Assembly: GCA_009773495.1 (NCBI GenBank)
Contig: WSXW01000001.1
Location: 1-64,000 of the forward strand
Direction: 5' to 3'
From: Bacillota bacterium
GTDB taxonomy: Bacteria; Bacillota; UBA994
DNA: 64,000 bases
Shown here: positions 17,001 through 24,710 of the stretch, piece by piece
Position numbering within the stretch: the stretch's first letter is position 1
Layout: each line of letters starts with the position of its first letter
Notes under the pieces: generated by a model
Told to the model about the DNA's origin: nothing
Database searches by the model: none
Seen by the model: only the letters and a program-made list of their open reading frames with translations
Program-made: the position numbers and the translations under genes

Positions 17001-17541
17001 GTCGGTTCTCAGTTTCGCGCTTGCGCAACTTGTAGCGTGAAATGCCAGCTGCTTCTTCGAAAATCGCTCTCCGTTCTCTAGGGTCAGCACTGAGAATTTC
17101 CTCAATGCGTCCTTGGCCTACAAAGGAGTATGAGTCCTTACCAATACCGGTATCGAGAAACAACTCCGTAATGTCCTTAAGGCGGCAAAGCTTACGGTTT
17201 ATGTAGTATTCACCATCACCCGACCGATACACTCTGCGCGAAATAACTACCTCGCTAAAATCAATTGGCAGGAGCCCCTGTGTATTGTCAAAGATCAAGG
17301 AGACTTCGGCAAAACCAACACTCTTGCGCTTGGCCGTTCCACTAAAAATAACGTCATCCATTCGCGTGCCACGCAGAATGCGAGCGCTCTGCTCCCCGAG
17401 TACCCATTTTACAGCTTCTGCTAGATTACTCTTGCCAGCACCATTTGGACCGACAACGGCAGTAAGGCCGTCACCCATGTCTACCTCTGTCTTGTCCGCG
17501 AAAGACTTAAATCCATTTATCTCTATCCGTTTAATTCTCAT
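14017..17541 (-). CDS. smc: Chromosome partition protein Smc
   Basis: A 1174-residue SMC ATPase that, with ScpA/ScpB, compacts and segregates the chromosome. The N-terminal head has the Walker A GPNGAGKSN (31-39). Long coiled coils flank a hinge at about 510-640 (Gly-rich, with SGVLGVVGNLV and GGSVTGGS). The C-terminal head contains LSGGERAMAAIALL and the Walker B ILDEIDAPLDDAN. The start is ATG 17541 behind GGAGGGAG; the frame stays open a further 237 bp without support. It is followed by ftsY and separated from rnc by spoVS. Confidence 0.97.
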   Translation of the reverse strand: MRIKRIEINGFKSFADKTEVDMGDGLTAVVGPNGAGKSNLAEAVKWVLGEQSARILRGTRMDDVIFSGTAKRKSVGFAEVSLIFDNTQGLLPIDFSEVVISRRVYRSGDGEYYINRKLCRLKDITELFLDTGIGKDSYSFVGQGRIEEILSADPRERRAIFEEAAGISRYKLRKRETENRLNETEHNLRRVLDIASELENQLAPLSGEADRAREYLSLGEQRRVWEKELLLYEVGLAERQSASLKTQIERTSDELIQQENTMTITENKRTMVSLAETSALTEIQDLEKNVYEIKLLRQQRQERLTDVNLELDKLRLQAQGFRNRIVQHQQDIENVEANLRQLTSEYDLRAEHLKKVQAFLAGLPTAIATEGEAEEDSVSRLLLSTERSLNDLRAESLILEKRLNSLYEDISVKQRDQVARVQALDKLKTEESVFSQHLEELGTSAARLQEQKRFESLRLATLREQHTKLSEQTHKLQAGLFQAQNRLRALKSAEAQMEGLGRGARFVLGLNLSGVLGVVGNLVSTSQEFETAIEVALGAAVGDVVTDCEATAKLAISKLKERGQGRATFYPLETVRPRALREVQPQLRERAGFKGRAVDLVSVDNRLVPVIQQLLGNVLIVDSLDTASWVAKHTDFTWRIVTLDGDVSMPGGSVTGGSKPERQAWMLSRRREVDEAEVAVATLATDRMSAEQGLQSLYLHLREVEQSEKTFQQQIDDLGPSLTERRQQLVQVSGRLTYLLGEQRIAQQSITSLQQEIDQRVQEQTSLEPRLLVAAGLLEKLRKQVQELEAKEVQRRKEIERTNSQRTELYLEQAGLVSEINAQERVVAERRRQLVEAEQRHKETCGELANVEQIIAQCQQRIAALDSEILGLVDREATGYRQLDVKKAERIKLQQEQREIVGRIERLRNDANVTNQKLHNLELRVERIKAEQEFLQQRLEQNFGEGAQVPSKLSSRGEAEEEISRLDTQIVALGAVRVSAISEYERLQERVEFLSKEQTDLRDAAQELNDVIAELDKVMGERFLGGFSLVRKAFSDVAGRLFGGAVARLSLTNPEAPLESGIEIDVQPPGKRLQNLNLLSGGERAMAAIALLCAVLKVKPTPFCILDEIDAPLDDANVERLIPVLKELCATTQFLLITHTKGTMMASDTLYGVTMPEQGVSKVLAVKVSEIANV

Positions 17542-17863
17542 GTTTACTCCCTCCACAACACCTTTTATTGTAGCATCAGGCACGGCCCTTGTCATGAAAG
17601 ATGACAGAGGCTCATCGGTATCGGAGGCGTTCTTTGTCTTGGGCTCTTGCAGAAAACACCTATAATAAAATTCGGGAGTGTATATCATAGCTCTACCCAT
17701 GAATATCGGTGTAATGAAATAACAGGACATCCAAAGTGTAAAATCACGGTGTCTGCAGCAAAGTAGTAAAAAGGGCACGGCAGTGCCGTGCCCCTACACG
17801 AAGTCAGAACCCCACGTGCCCACAACCCACGCTAAAAGGGGCTGTTACTGCAACAGCCCCTTT
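17542..17863. other. 322-bp spacer between spoVS and smc
   Basis: Holds two tandem terminators facing away from spoVS (17768-17793, 17833-17865). An AT-rich stretch with TATTATA-like sequences about 100 bp upstream of smc could hold its promoter, but no convincing -35 was found. No gene is visible. Confidence 0.5.
17768..17793 (-). terminator. Second terminator downstream of spoVS
   Basis: GGGCACGGC (17773-17781) pairs with GCCGTGCCC (17785-17793) around a 3-nt loop. On the minus strand it is followed by TTTTT (17768-17772). Confidence 0.85.
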
Positions 17864-17865
17864 TT
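17833..17865 (-). terminator. Terminator overlapping the spoVS stop
   Basis: GGGGCTGTT (17838-17846) pairs with AACAGCCCC (17852-17860). T-rich flanks on both sides make it potentially bidirectional. Confidence 0.85.
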
Positions 17866-18124
17866 AGCGCGGATGGACGATGAACCGAATAGCCGTCCGC
17901 TCCTCGCCTTCAATGAAAATATCGGCGAAGGCAGGTATGGTAACTAGGTTAACACCGTTGGACGCAACGAACCCACGACAAATAGCGATAGCTTTTACGG
18001 CTTGGTTCACTGCCCCTGCCCCTACAGCCTGAAGCTCTGCTGAACCACGCTCTCGAAGCACTGCTGCTAGAGCACCTGCGACTGATTTGGGATTTGAATT
18101 AGCTGACACCTTTAAAACATCCAA
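17864..18124 (-). CDS. spoVS: Stage V sporulation protein S
   Basis: 86 residues from TTG 18124, the same length as B. subtilis SpoVS, an Alba-like small protein needed for normal engulfed-forespore development and coat assembly. Recognisable segments: DVLKVSANS, VAGALAAVLRERG, GAGAVNQAVKAIAI and IPAFADI...GEERTAIRFIV. The TTG is preferred to the ATG at 18130 because AGGAGG is 7 nt away and the N-terminus then matches the family (M-x-V/I-LKVSA). Unusually it lies between rnc and smc. Two strong terminators follow it. Confidence 0.95.
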   Translation of the reverse strand: MDVLKVSANSNPKSVAGALAAVLRERGSAELQAVGAGAVNQAVKAIAICRGFVASNGVNLVTIPAFADIFIEGEERTAIRFIVHPR

Positions 18125-18194
18125 CTCCATTCCTCCTATTCCTAAGACTCCTGCTAAAAACAGCGTCCGTTAGAATATATGCGGAACAGTGAAA

Positions 18195-18866
18195 TTATTG
18201 TCTTAATTTCTGCAAGGCTATTCTAGCTGCGGCTTGTTCAGAATGCTTTTTGCTTCTGCCTTCACCTATTCCGAGTACCTGACCAGAAACGCTAACTTCA
18301 GTTTTATAGCGTCGATTGTGATCAGGGCCGCTTTCCTCAACCATACTATAGCTGACCGCTTCGGGAGCCATCTCCTGCAGGGCACTCTTAGGATCGGCCT
18401 CCGACCACTCCTCACTGACCTCAGGGATGATGGTCGCATAAAGCCTTTCGAAAAGCTCTCTAGCACTTTCTAATCCCTCTTCCAAATACGCCGCCCCCAG
18501 CAAGGCTTCCACACAGCCCGCCAAAATACTCGGCCGCGTATAGCCACCGCTTCCTGCGGCGCTCTTACCAAGACGCATTACCTGAGGTAGCCCAATGATA
18601 TAGGCCACCCGAACAAGAGTATCCTCGCATACCAAATTAGCCCTAATGCGACTAAGTTGTCCTTCTCGGAAGCCCCGAAACTTAGCGTAAAGTAATTCAC
18701 TAGACAGTATGGATAGGACCGCATCACCGAGAAACTCGAGCCGTTCGTTATCTTGTTCAAGGGGATAGTCGTTAACGTACGATGAATGCGTAAGAGCCAG
18801 CCTGAGCAAATTCTCATTCAGGTTGGCTAGTCCTAAAGACTGTGCAAAGGTTCGAAGTTTCTGCAA
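18195..18866 (-). CDS. rnc: Ribonuclease III
   Basis: A 223-residue double-strand-specific RNase processing rRNA precursors and other RNAs. The endonuclease signature NERLEFLGDAVL (about 40-51) carries the catalytic acidic residues, with the second acidic cluster around EALLGAAYLEEG. The C-terminal double-stranded RNA-binding domain ends with GEGRSKKHSEQAAARIAL. The start is TTG 18866 behind AGGTGTGAG. It is downstream of acpP, as in many bacteria. Confidence 0.97.
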   Translation of the reverse strand: MQKLRTFAQSLGLANLNENLLRLALTHSSYVNDYPLEQDNERLEFLGDAVLSILSSELLYAKFRGFREGQLSRIRANLVCEDTLVRVAYIIGLPQVMRLGKSAAGSGGYTRPSILAGCVEALLGAAYLEEGLESARELFERLYATIIPEVSEEWSEADPKSALQEMAPEAVSYSMVEESGPDHNRRYKTEVSVSGQVLGIGEGRSKKHSEQAAARIALQKLRQ

Positions 18867-18878
18867 CTAATCTCACAC

Positions 18879-19112
18879 CTACTTATGTTTTTGGATATAC
18901 CTAACTGCGTCTTCCACAGCTACTATACTGCCTACTTCATCATCATCAAGGGTGACGTCGAATTCACTCTCTAGAGCCATGGCTATTTCCACTAAATTGA
19001 TGGAGTCTGCGCCGAGATCTGCTTTGAAGCGCGTCCCCATTTCAATGCGATGCTCATCTACCCGTAAAATACGAGCGGTGACACTGCGGACCCTGTTAAT
19101 CACGTCGTCCAT
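18879..19112 (-). CDS. acpP: Acyl carrier protein
   Basis: A 77-residue ACP that carries fatty acyl chains on 4'-phosphopantetheine. The modification Ser is S37 in LGADSINLVEIAMALE; the common motif is DSL, here DSI. It sits between a DegV/FakB gene and rnc rather than after fabD/fabG, which are missing from this cluster. Start ATG 19112 has a modest AAGG sequence upstream. Confidence 0.96.
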   Translation of the reverse strand: MDDVINRVRSVTARILRVDEHRIEMGTRFKADLGADSINLVEIAMALESEFDVTLDDDEVGSIVAVEDAVRYIQKHK

Positions 19113-19176
19113 AAGCCTTACACCGTTCCTCTCATAGAAAAGTATTATGCCTTGACCCGACTAAACACTTGCCAAG

Positions 19177-19185
19177 ATTATACCA
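19177..19185 (-). promoter_or_regulatory. Extended -10 promoter upstream of acpP
   Basis: TGGTATAAT on the minus strand (19177-19185) is a perfect extended -10 about 65 bp before acpP. No good -35 is seen at 16-18 bp. It would drive acpP-rnc. Confidence 0.4.
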
Positions 19186-19213
19186 CATACACAAGACAAC
19201 TATTCTACCGTAC

Positions 19214-20062
19214 TTACTTGGGTACAACTATAACACCTACGGCTCCCGGGCCAACATGCACTCCAATAACCGGACCAATATCGTTAATGATGATCTCCTC
19301 GATCTGGTAAACATCTTTCAACAGAACCTTAATCTCCTCGGCACGCTCTGGACAATTACCATGGACTATAGCGGCAACAACCGCACTGCCATGCGGTACG
19401 AATTCACCCGCAGATTCAATCAGGTTTTTTAGGACTTTGTCCATTTTACCGCGAATCTTGGCGTGGGGGGTAATGATACCGTCTTCGATTCTAAGTACTG
19501 GGTGTAGATTTAATAGCGAGCCTAATAGAGCACTGGCTTTCCCTATGCGACCATTGCGCTGGAGCCACTCTAGGGTTTCTACCGAGAGCATGAGGATTTG
19601 CTGATCACACACATGCTTTGCTGCGGTTACAATCTCGTCGTGGCTCTTACCTGCGTTGCGCGCCTTAGCGGCAGCTATTACTGCTAGCCCTAAGCCTAAA
19701 GATGCTGTCCGACTGTCTACCACTGTAATCTTAGCGTTTTCAAGCATCTGACTAGCTAAGATAGCCGACTGGTGAGTACCAGATAATTTCGATGATATAT
19801 GGATGGATATTATTTCGTCGTAATTCTTGATTACCTCGTTATAGACTGTTAAAAAGTCTCCCGGTGACGGCTGTGAAGTACGAGGATGTACTTTTGCCTT
19901 CGGAAGCATCTCGAAGAAATCCTTACTAGTAATATCTACCCCATCTTTGAAATTATCGTCTCCAAATATGACATTAAGGGGGACTACCTCGATAATATAC
20001 CTTTGCTGCAAAGCTTTCGGGAGGTCTGCTGTGCTGTCTGTCACTATCGCAACTCTAGTCAT
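19214..20062 (-). CDS. DegV family fatty-acid-binding protein (FakB type)
   Basis: A 282-residue DegV protein. Characteristic segments: VAIVTDSTADLP at the N-terminus, the lipid-binding TSQPSPGDF motif, SGTHQSA, and a C-terminal GPGAVGV with the conserved His/Gly. In the characterised pathway FakB presents a fatty acid to the kinase FakA, giving acyl-phosphate used by PlsY and PlsX. A FakA gene is present at 29366-31012, and this gene lies between plsX and acpP, so that role is strongly suggested. ATG 20062 is one base after the plsX stop; longer forms would overlap plsX. Confidence 0.92.
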   Translation of the reverse strand: MTRVAIVTDSTADLPKALQQRYIIEVVPLNVIFGDDNFKDGVDITSKDFFEMLPKAKVHPRTSQPSPGDFLTVYNEVIKNYDEIISIHISSKLSGTHQSAILASQMLENAKITVVDSRTASLGLGLAVIAAAKARNAGKSHDEIVTAAKHVCDQQILMLSVETLEWLQRNGRIGKASALLGSLLNLHPVLRIEDGIITPHAKIRGKMDKVLKNLIESAGEFVPHGSAVVAAIVHGNCPERAEEIKVLLKDVYQIEEIIINDIGPVIGVHVGPGAVGVIVVPK

Positions 20063-20063
20063 A

Positions 20064-21074
20064 CTATTCACCGTGCCTTTCATTTCTAGGCAATGCGGCA
20101 ATTGCCTTGCCAATACTGGCAACTACATCTTGTTCTAGAAACCGCTGCGCTTGAAATAATCCATTCTTGATGGCTGTACGATTGGAAGATCCGTGACATT
20201 TGACAAATATGCCGTTTACACCTAACAAGGGAGCACCGCCGTACTCCGAGTATTCAAAGCTCTGCTTAAACTGTCGAAGAGTTGGCCTTAAGAGCAACGC
20301 CCCTAACTTGCTGCGCGTATCTGCGGTAAAACGCTTTTTCATTAGTTCGAACATTGTTGAGGCCATGCCCTCCATAAATTTGAGTACAACGTTCCCCGTA
20401 AACCCATCACATACGATAACATCGACCTCTCCGTGTAATACCGCACGAGCTTCGATGTTCCCCACAAAGTTAACTCCTGCATTTTTCAGAAGGTAATAGG
20501 CTTCCTTGATTACTTGATTACCCTTACCTGCCTCAGTTCCTACATTTAGCAGGGCAACGCGAGGATTTGGCCGCCCCAACACCTTCTCAGCGTAGATTGA
20601 GCCCATGACGCCGTGCTGCATTAGATGTTCTGGTTTTGCATCCATGTTGGCACCAACATCCAACATTACTACGCCTTTACCATCACGGGTGGGTATAAGG
20701 GGGGCTAAGGCCGGGCGCTCAATTTCCGCTATTCTACCAACCACAAACAATCCTGCAGCCATAAACGCCCCTGTACTTCCTGCTGTAACCAAGGCATCAG
20801 CCTGACCGCCCTTAACGAGATTAGCACCCACTACCAAAGTCGATTGCTTCTTGCGGCGGACTGCCATTACCGGAGCCTCGTCATTTTCAATGAATTCTGT
20901 GGCGTTCACTATCTCGATGACGCTGACGCCACTCTGCTTGAGCAAAGGGGCAAGGATCTTTTCGGGTCCTACTAAGGTGAGTCTCAGCCCTCTCTCTCTA
21001 ACGGCATCTATGGCACCAGCAACTACTTCTTGCGGTCCGAAATCACAACCAAGGGCATCAAGAGCTATTCGCAT
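20064..21074 (-). CDS. plsX: Phosphate acyltransferase PlsX
   Basis: A 336-residue enzyme interconverting acyl-ACP and acyl-phosphate, the first step of phosphatidic acid synthesis. Family features: N-terminal RIALDALGCDFGP, the SAGSTGAFMAA-like TAGSTGAFMAAG, LIPTRDGKGVVMLDVGAN, LLNVGTEAGKGN, and C-terminal VCDGFTGNVVLK and YGGAPLLGVNG. It is followed one base later by a FakB-type gene. An upstream fapR or rpmF-linked operon may exist, but a 316-bp repeat-containing spacer separates it from rpmF. Confidence 0.97.
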   Translation of the reverse strand: MRIALDALGCDFGPQEVVAGAIDAVRERGLRLTLVGPEKILAPLLKQSGVSVIEIVNATEFIENDEAPVMAVRRKKQSTLVVGANLVKGGQADALVTAGSTGAFMAAGLFVVGRIAEIERPALAPLIPTRDGKGVVMLDVGANMDAKPEHLMQHGVMGSIYAEKVLGRPNPRVALLNVGTEAGKGNQVIKEAYYLLKNAGVNFVGNIEARAVLHGEVDVIVCDGFTGNVVLKFMEGMASTMFELMKKRFTADTRSKLGALLLRPTLRQFKQSFEYSEYGGAPLLGVNGIFVKCHGSSNRTAIKNGLFQAQRFLEQDVVASIGKAIAALPRNERHGE

Positions 21075-21358
21075 TTCATCACCTCTATATAATTACTATT
21101 CCTGTCTCAGTATACTTTACACCATTGAATTGGGGAACCACACGAATTTCGTTCCTGGTTCCTAGTTCCTCGTGGGAACGCACACAGAACACGGTACACA
21201 GTACACCGTGGAGACGCACTCGTGCACCACTCTTCTAATGCCTAGCTTTTACAACGAGAAACAAGGAGCGAAGAACGCTCTGCGCCCACATTCACACTGT
21301 GCACAGTTTCTTGCACAATCATTATTCGCCTCAAAGATATAGAATTCCTTTATTACAA
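21075..21358. repeat. Spacer with mosaic repeat locus C
   Basis: Between plsX and rpmF. GTTCCTGGTTCCTAGTTCCT (from 21151) is the reverse complement of the GAAC-rich word at 8027-8056 and 47462-47491. ACACGGTACACAGTACACCG (from 21190) is the reverse complement of the TGTACCGTGT word at 7324 and 32244. A few GAAC-like fragments follow to about 21275. No gene is visible. Confidence 0.6.
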
Positions 21359-21383
21359 CAAAAAAAGCCGGAAACCGGCTTTT
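21359..21383 (-). terminator. Terminator after rpmF
   Basis: GCCGG (21367-21371) pairs with CCGGC (21375-21379), extended by A/T pairs on both sides. It is followed by a T-run on the minus strand. Confidence 0.75.
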
Positions 21384-21390
21384 AGTGCTT

Positions 21391-21573
21391 TTACTTACTC
21401 TCCACATTGAGTACTGCTCTGTTTTTATAAAAACCACATGCAGTACATACACGGTGGGGGAGCTTTGCCTCGTGACACTGAGAGCAAAGCACCATCCCAG
21501 GGGAGGTCAGCTTCCAGTTGGCACGGCGCTTATCGCGACGCGCTTTGGACATTTTTCTCTTAGGTAGTGCCAT
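21391..21573 (-). CDS. rpmF: 50S ribosomal protein L32
   Basis: 60 residues of bL32. The basic N-terminus MALPKRKMSKARRDKRRA is diagnostic. Four cysteines as CSQC and CTAC form the zinc-ribbon version, so no zinc-independent variant here. ATG 21573 follows GGAGGTG. It lies directly after the yceD-like gene, the usual pairing, and a terminator closes the unit. Confidence 0.98.
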   Translation of the reverse strand: MALPKRKMSKARRDKRRANWKLTSPGMVLCSQCHEAKLPHRVCTACGFYKNRAVLNVESK

Positions 21574-22105
21574 CTCTAACACCTCCTTTATCGTTCAACA
21601 AACGGCCCAGCACTGCTAAGCGTGGATCTATATCTCGTTTACTACAGTTGCATGCCTCTACGTTTAGGTTGGCACCGCAAACGGAACACAAACCTAGACA
21701 ATCTGTACGGCAGAATACTCGCATAGGCAAATGTTCTAACAACACTTCCCTACCATACTCTAGCACATTAATACTCTCTCCGTCACCCTCAACAAAAGCA
21801 GATGCTAAGAAATCTTCCGCTCCTTCATCTGAGGCTTTCAGAAACCAAGTATCTTCGAAAGTGACATCCAGCGCAATGGCTGACGGCTGTAGACAACGCC
21901 AACATTGCACGCTCCACTTACCATCAAGCTCTCCGGTAACAGTAATGTTTGTCCCCTCGCGGTGTAGCAACAGCCGAAATGCCGGTGTCACGGCCGGAGT
22001 AAACATGTCACCCTGAAACTCAAGAGGATCCATAGGCAAACTCAGCTTTAGCTCACGATCTTCGATCATTTCGCGCAACTCACGCAAATAGAGTTTCAAG
22101 TTCAT
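21560..22105 (-). CDS. DUF177 / YceD family protein
   Basis: A 181-residue member of the DUF177 (YceD/YlbN) family, encoded before rpmF in most bacteria and linked to 23S rRNA accumulation. The middle has WRCLQP with CW-x-C, and the C-terminus has clustered cysteines (CRTDCLGLCSVCG, then CNC) that could bind zinc. The start is uncertain. ATG 22105 directly abuts GGGGTG, while TTG 22099 would lie at 6 nt, the spacing used by many TTG starts in this window. The frame is open to 22144, overlapping ackA. Confidence 0.88.
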   Translation of the reverse strand: MNLKLYLRELREMIEDRELKLSLPMDPLEFQGDMFTPAVTPAFRLLLHREGTNITVTGELDGKWSVQCWRCLQPSAIALDVTFEDTWFLKASDEGAEDFLASAFVEGDGESINVLEYGREVLLEHLPMRVFCRTDCLGLCSVCGANLNVEACNCSKRDIDPRLAVLGRLLNDKGGVRDGTT

Positions 22106-22140
22106 CACCCCATAGATTATACACAGGGTCTTAGGGGCTG

Positions 22141-23346
22141 TCAATTCCTAGCTTGAGTAACAATCTCCTTGGTATCACGAGCAATTACTAACTCTTCATT
22201 AGTGGGAATTAGCAATACACGCACCTTAGAGTCAGGCATGCTGATATCCACTTCTTTCCCGCGCACACCGTTCCTAGATAGGTCTAACTTCACGCCCATA
22301 TATTCGAGACCTTGACAAATATGCTCACGCGCCTCAGGGGAATTCTCGCCTAATCCCGCTGTAAACACAATGGCGTCTACTCCGCCTAGTGCTGCGGCAT
22401 ACGCTCCTACATACTTTTTAACACGGTAATAATACATGTCTAAGGCTAGTTGAGCATTCTGCTCCCCTGCAGAGGCAGCATCTTCAATTACCCTAAAGTC
22501 ACTGCTGACTTCAGACACACCTAAAACACCGCATTTCTTATTGAGGAAGTTGCTCATTTGTTCCGGAGTCATCTTCTCTTTCTCCATGAGAAAAGGAACA
22601 ATAGCTGGATCGAGATCCCCCGACCGGGTGCCCATGATAAGCCCTTCCAGAGGGGTAAAGCCCATGCTGGTATCAACTGAGTGGCCACCATTCACTGCTG
22701 CCACGGAAGCACCATTGCCTAGATGGCAGGTAATAACCTTGACCTCATTTATCGGCTTCTTCAGCATATCCGCAGCTCTTTCAGAGACATACCGGTGTGA
22801 AGTACCGTGAAAACCGTAGCGGCGAATGCCATACTTTTCGTAGAGTGCGAGAGGCAGAGCATAGAGATATGCAGATTTAGGCATGGTCTGGTGAAAAGCT
22901 GTATCGAAAACGCCCACGTGCTGAACGTGTGGCATCAGCTTTGCGCAAACCTCAATGCCCATTATGTTTGGCGGGTTATGCAACGGCGCTAGTTCGACGC
23001 ATTCACGTAGAGCCGCCATTACATCATCAGTAATAAGAACGGAGCTAGCGTATTTCTCGCCAGCATGTACCACGCGGTGACCGACAGCGCCAATCTCGTC
23101 CATGCTTTTAACGATACCGTACTCGGTGTGGGTGAGAGCATCAATGACTAAACCAATAGCAATCTCATGGTTCGGAATCTCTGCCTCAATTAATTTGTTG
23201 ACCGCTTCACCGCTCTTGTGCTTAAGAAAACTACCCGGTAAGCCGATTTTCTCAACTAGACCCTTCGCTAGGACTTGCTCATCAGTCATGTCAAAAACTT
23301 GATACTTTAGAGATGAGCTACCGCAATTAATGACCAAAACTTTCAT
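22141..23346 (-). CDS. ackA: Acetate kinase
   Basis: A 401-residue enzyme making ATP from acetyl-phosphate, or the reverse. Signature regions: [13 protein letters not shown] at the N-terminus, the substrate Arg in [36 protein letters not shown] and [11 protein letters not shown]...[11 protein letters not shown]. All catalytic motifs are intact. It is transcribed divergently from tmcAL from a good promoter (23389-23417). No pta gene is adjacent. Confidence 0.98.
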   Translation of the reverse strand: MKVLVINCGSSSLKYQVFDMTDEQVLAKGLVEKIGLPGSFLKHKSGEAVNKLIEAEIPNHEIAIGLVIDALTHTEYGIVKSMDEIGAVGHRVVHAGEKYASSVLITDDVMAALRECVELAPLHNPPNIMGIEVCAKLMPHVQHVGVFDTAFHQTMPKSAYLYALPLALYEKYGIRRYGFHGTSHRYVSERAADMLKKPINEVKVITCHLGNGASVAAVNGGHSVDTSMGFTPLEGLIMGTRSGDLDPAIVPFLMEKEKMTPEQMSNFLNKKCGVLGVSEVSSDFRVIEDAASAGEQNAQLALDMYYYRVKKYVGAYAAALGGVDAIVFTAGLGENSPEAREHICQGLEYMGVKLDLSRNGVRGKEVDISMPDSKVRVLLIPTNEELVIARDTKEIVTQARN

Positions 23347-23388
23347 GATTCCTAACCTCCTTATTGGCTTTTACACAAACTCTTCACT

Positions 23389-23417
23389 ATTATAGTACTA
23401 ATGGACTCGCAGTCCAA
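23389..23417 (-). promoter_or_regulatory. ackA promoter with inverted repeat over the -35
   Basis: TTGGAC (23412-23417), a 17-bp spacer and TATAAT (23389-23394) on the minus strand. A perfect inverted repeat TGGACT-CGC-AGTCCA (23402-23416) covers the -35 and spacer and could be an operator. Confidence 0.7.
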
Positions 23418-23441
23418 TACTTTTAGCGAAGGAGGCGCCAT

Positions 23442-24638
23442 ATGCGCGTTTTAGGTTTGGTGGTTGAGTATAACCCCTTCCACTCTGGTCACCTTTATCA
23501 TTTGGAGGAATCCCGTAGAGTATGTCAACCAGACCTAACTATAGCTGTGATGAGCGGGAACTTCACCCAACGCGGAGACGCCGCAATCTTTGACAAGTGG
23601 GCACGCGCGGAAATGGCTGTGCGATGTGGTGTGGATGTCGTATTCGAACTACCAGTAGCGTGGGCAGTACGCAGCGCCAGAGATTTTGCCCTAGGTGGGG
23701 TATGGCACCTAGACCGGGCCGGAGCTACACACTTGTGCTTCGGAAGCGAAAGCGGAAGCTTTCAAGAGCTCTCACAGGCGGCCGCCGTGCTACAAGAAGA
23801 GTCTAAGGAGTTCCAGCAGGCTTTACGTGCTGAACTTAGTACAGGAGTTAACTATCCGCGAGCTAGATACCAGGCTCTGCGTAAGCTAGGCTATGAAAAG
23901 TCTGCAATACTGCACGAGCCTAACAACATTTTGGGCGTAGCATATCTGCTTGCTCTAAAAAAGATCAAATCCAACCTCATTCCCATCACTATCAGGCGTC
24001 AGGGCGCACATTACCATGACCATGACTTAGACACCCCGCTAGCTTCTGCTACTGCAATCAGACAAGCTATTCTTGGTAATACACCCCTCGATCGCTTACC
24101 TGTACCAATGGCAACTAAGGAGATCATCTCCCGCGAACTCGCTCTCGGCAGAGGACCTCATGGGATTGAGAATCTAAACCTTTTGATTAAGTACGCCATA
24201 CGGAATCAGGGAGCCGATAGTCTCGCCAAGCTCCTAGACATGGAAGCTGGCTTAGCCTTTAGATTCAAGCGATGCGAAGAGAGTGCGGCTATGGTACAAG
24301 AGTTCATTTCTTGCGTGAAAACGAAACGATATACCTGGACTAGAATACAACGAATACTGTGTTACGCACTTCTGGGTATCACCACCGAGGTGACTGCTGC
24401 TATCCATGCAGAGGGGCCCCAATACTTACGACTCCTAGCCCTAAAAAAAGAAGCTTCGCCTTTACTTAAGCGTTTAGCGACTAGTATACCCATCGTGACG
24501 CGCCCTAGTGAACTCAAGGGAAATAGAAGCCTAAGCCTAGATGTACATGCCACGAATATTTACGCGCTAGGTTTTCCTAATATAATACGCGTCCGAGCAC
24601 AACAGGATCTAACGCGTCCTCCGGTTATCATTGAATAG
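23442..24638 (+). CDS. tmcAL: tRNA(Met) cytidine acetate ligase TmcAL
   Basis: A 398-residue nucleotidyltransferase-fold enzyme (formerly YlbM) that forms ac4C34 in elongator tRNA-Met using ATP and acetate. The N-terminus GLVVEYNPFHSGHLYHL carries the HxGH nucleotide-binding motif (His14-His17), followed by MSGNFTQRGDAAIFDKWARAEMA and the ELP...RSARDFA segment. GGAGGCGCC precedes the ATG. It is divergent from ackA and followed by ylbJ. Confidence 0.95.
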   Translation: MRVLGLVVEYNPFHSGHLYHLEESRRVCQPDLTIAVMSGNFTQRGDAAIFDKWARAEMAVRCGVDVVFELPVAWAVRSARDFALGGVWHLDRAGATHLCFGSESGSFQELSQAAAVLQEESKEFQQALRAELSTGVNYPRARYQALRKLGYEKSAILHEPNNILGVAYLLALKKIKSNLIPITIRRQGAHYHDHDLDTPLASATAIRQAILGNTPLDRLPVPMATKEIISRELALGRGPHGIENLNLLIKYAIRNQGADSLAKLLDMEAGLAFRFKRCEESAAMVQEFISCVKTKRYTWTRIQRILCYALLGITTEVTAAIHAEGPQYLRLLALKKEASPLLKRLATSIPIVTRPSELKGNRSLSLDVHATNIYALGFPNIIRVRAQQDLTRPPVIIE

Positions 24639-24661
24639 CGGGCTACACTTCGCCATATAGT
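24633..24661 (+). promoter_or_regulatory. SigE-type promoter of ylbJ
   Basis: GAATAGC (24633-24639), a 14-bp spacer and CATATAGT (24654-24661) fit the SigE pattern KMATATT-N14-CATACAHT: 5 of 7 and 7 of 8 positions. The -35 overlaps the tmcAL stop. ylbJ belongs to the SigE regulon in B. subtilis. Confidence 0.6.
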
Positions 24662-24710
24662 TTATAGAACGCGTGAGAATCGATTTGACGGTGTAAGGGA
24701 GCGTGGCGAA

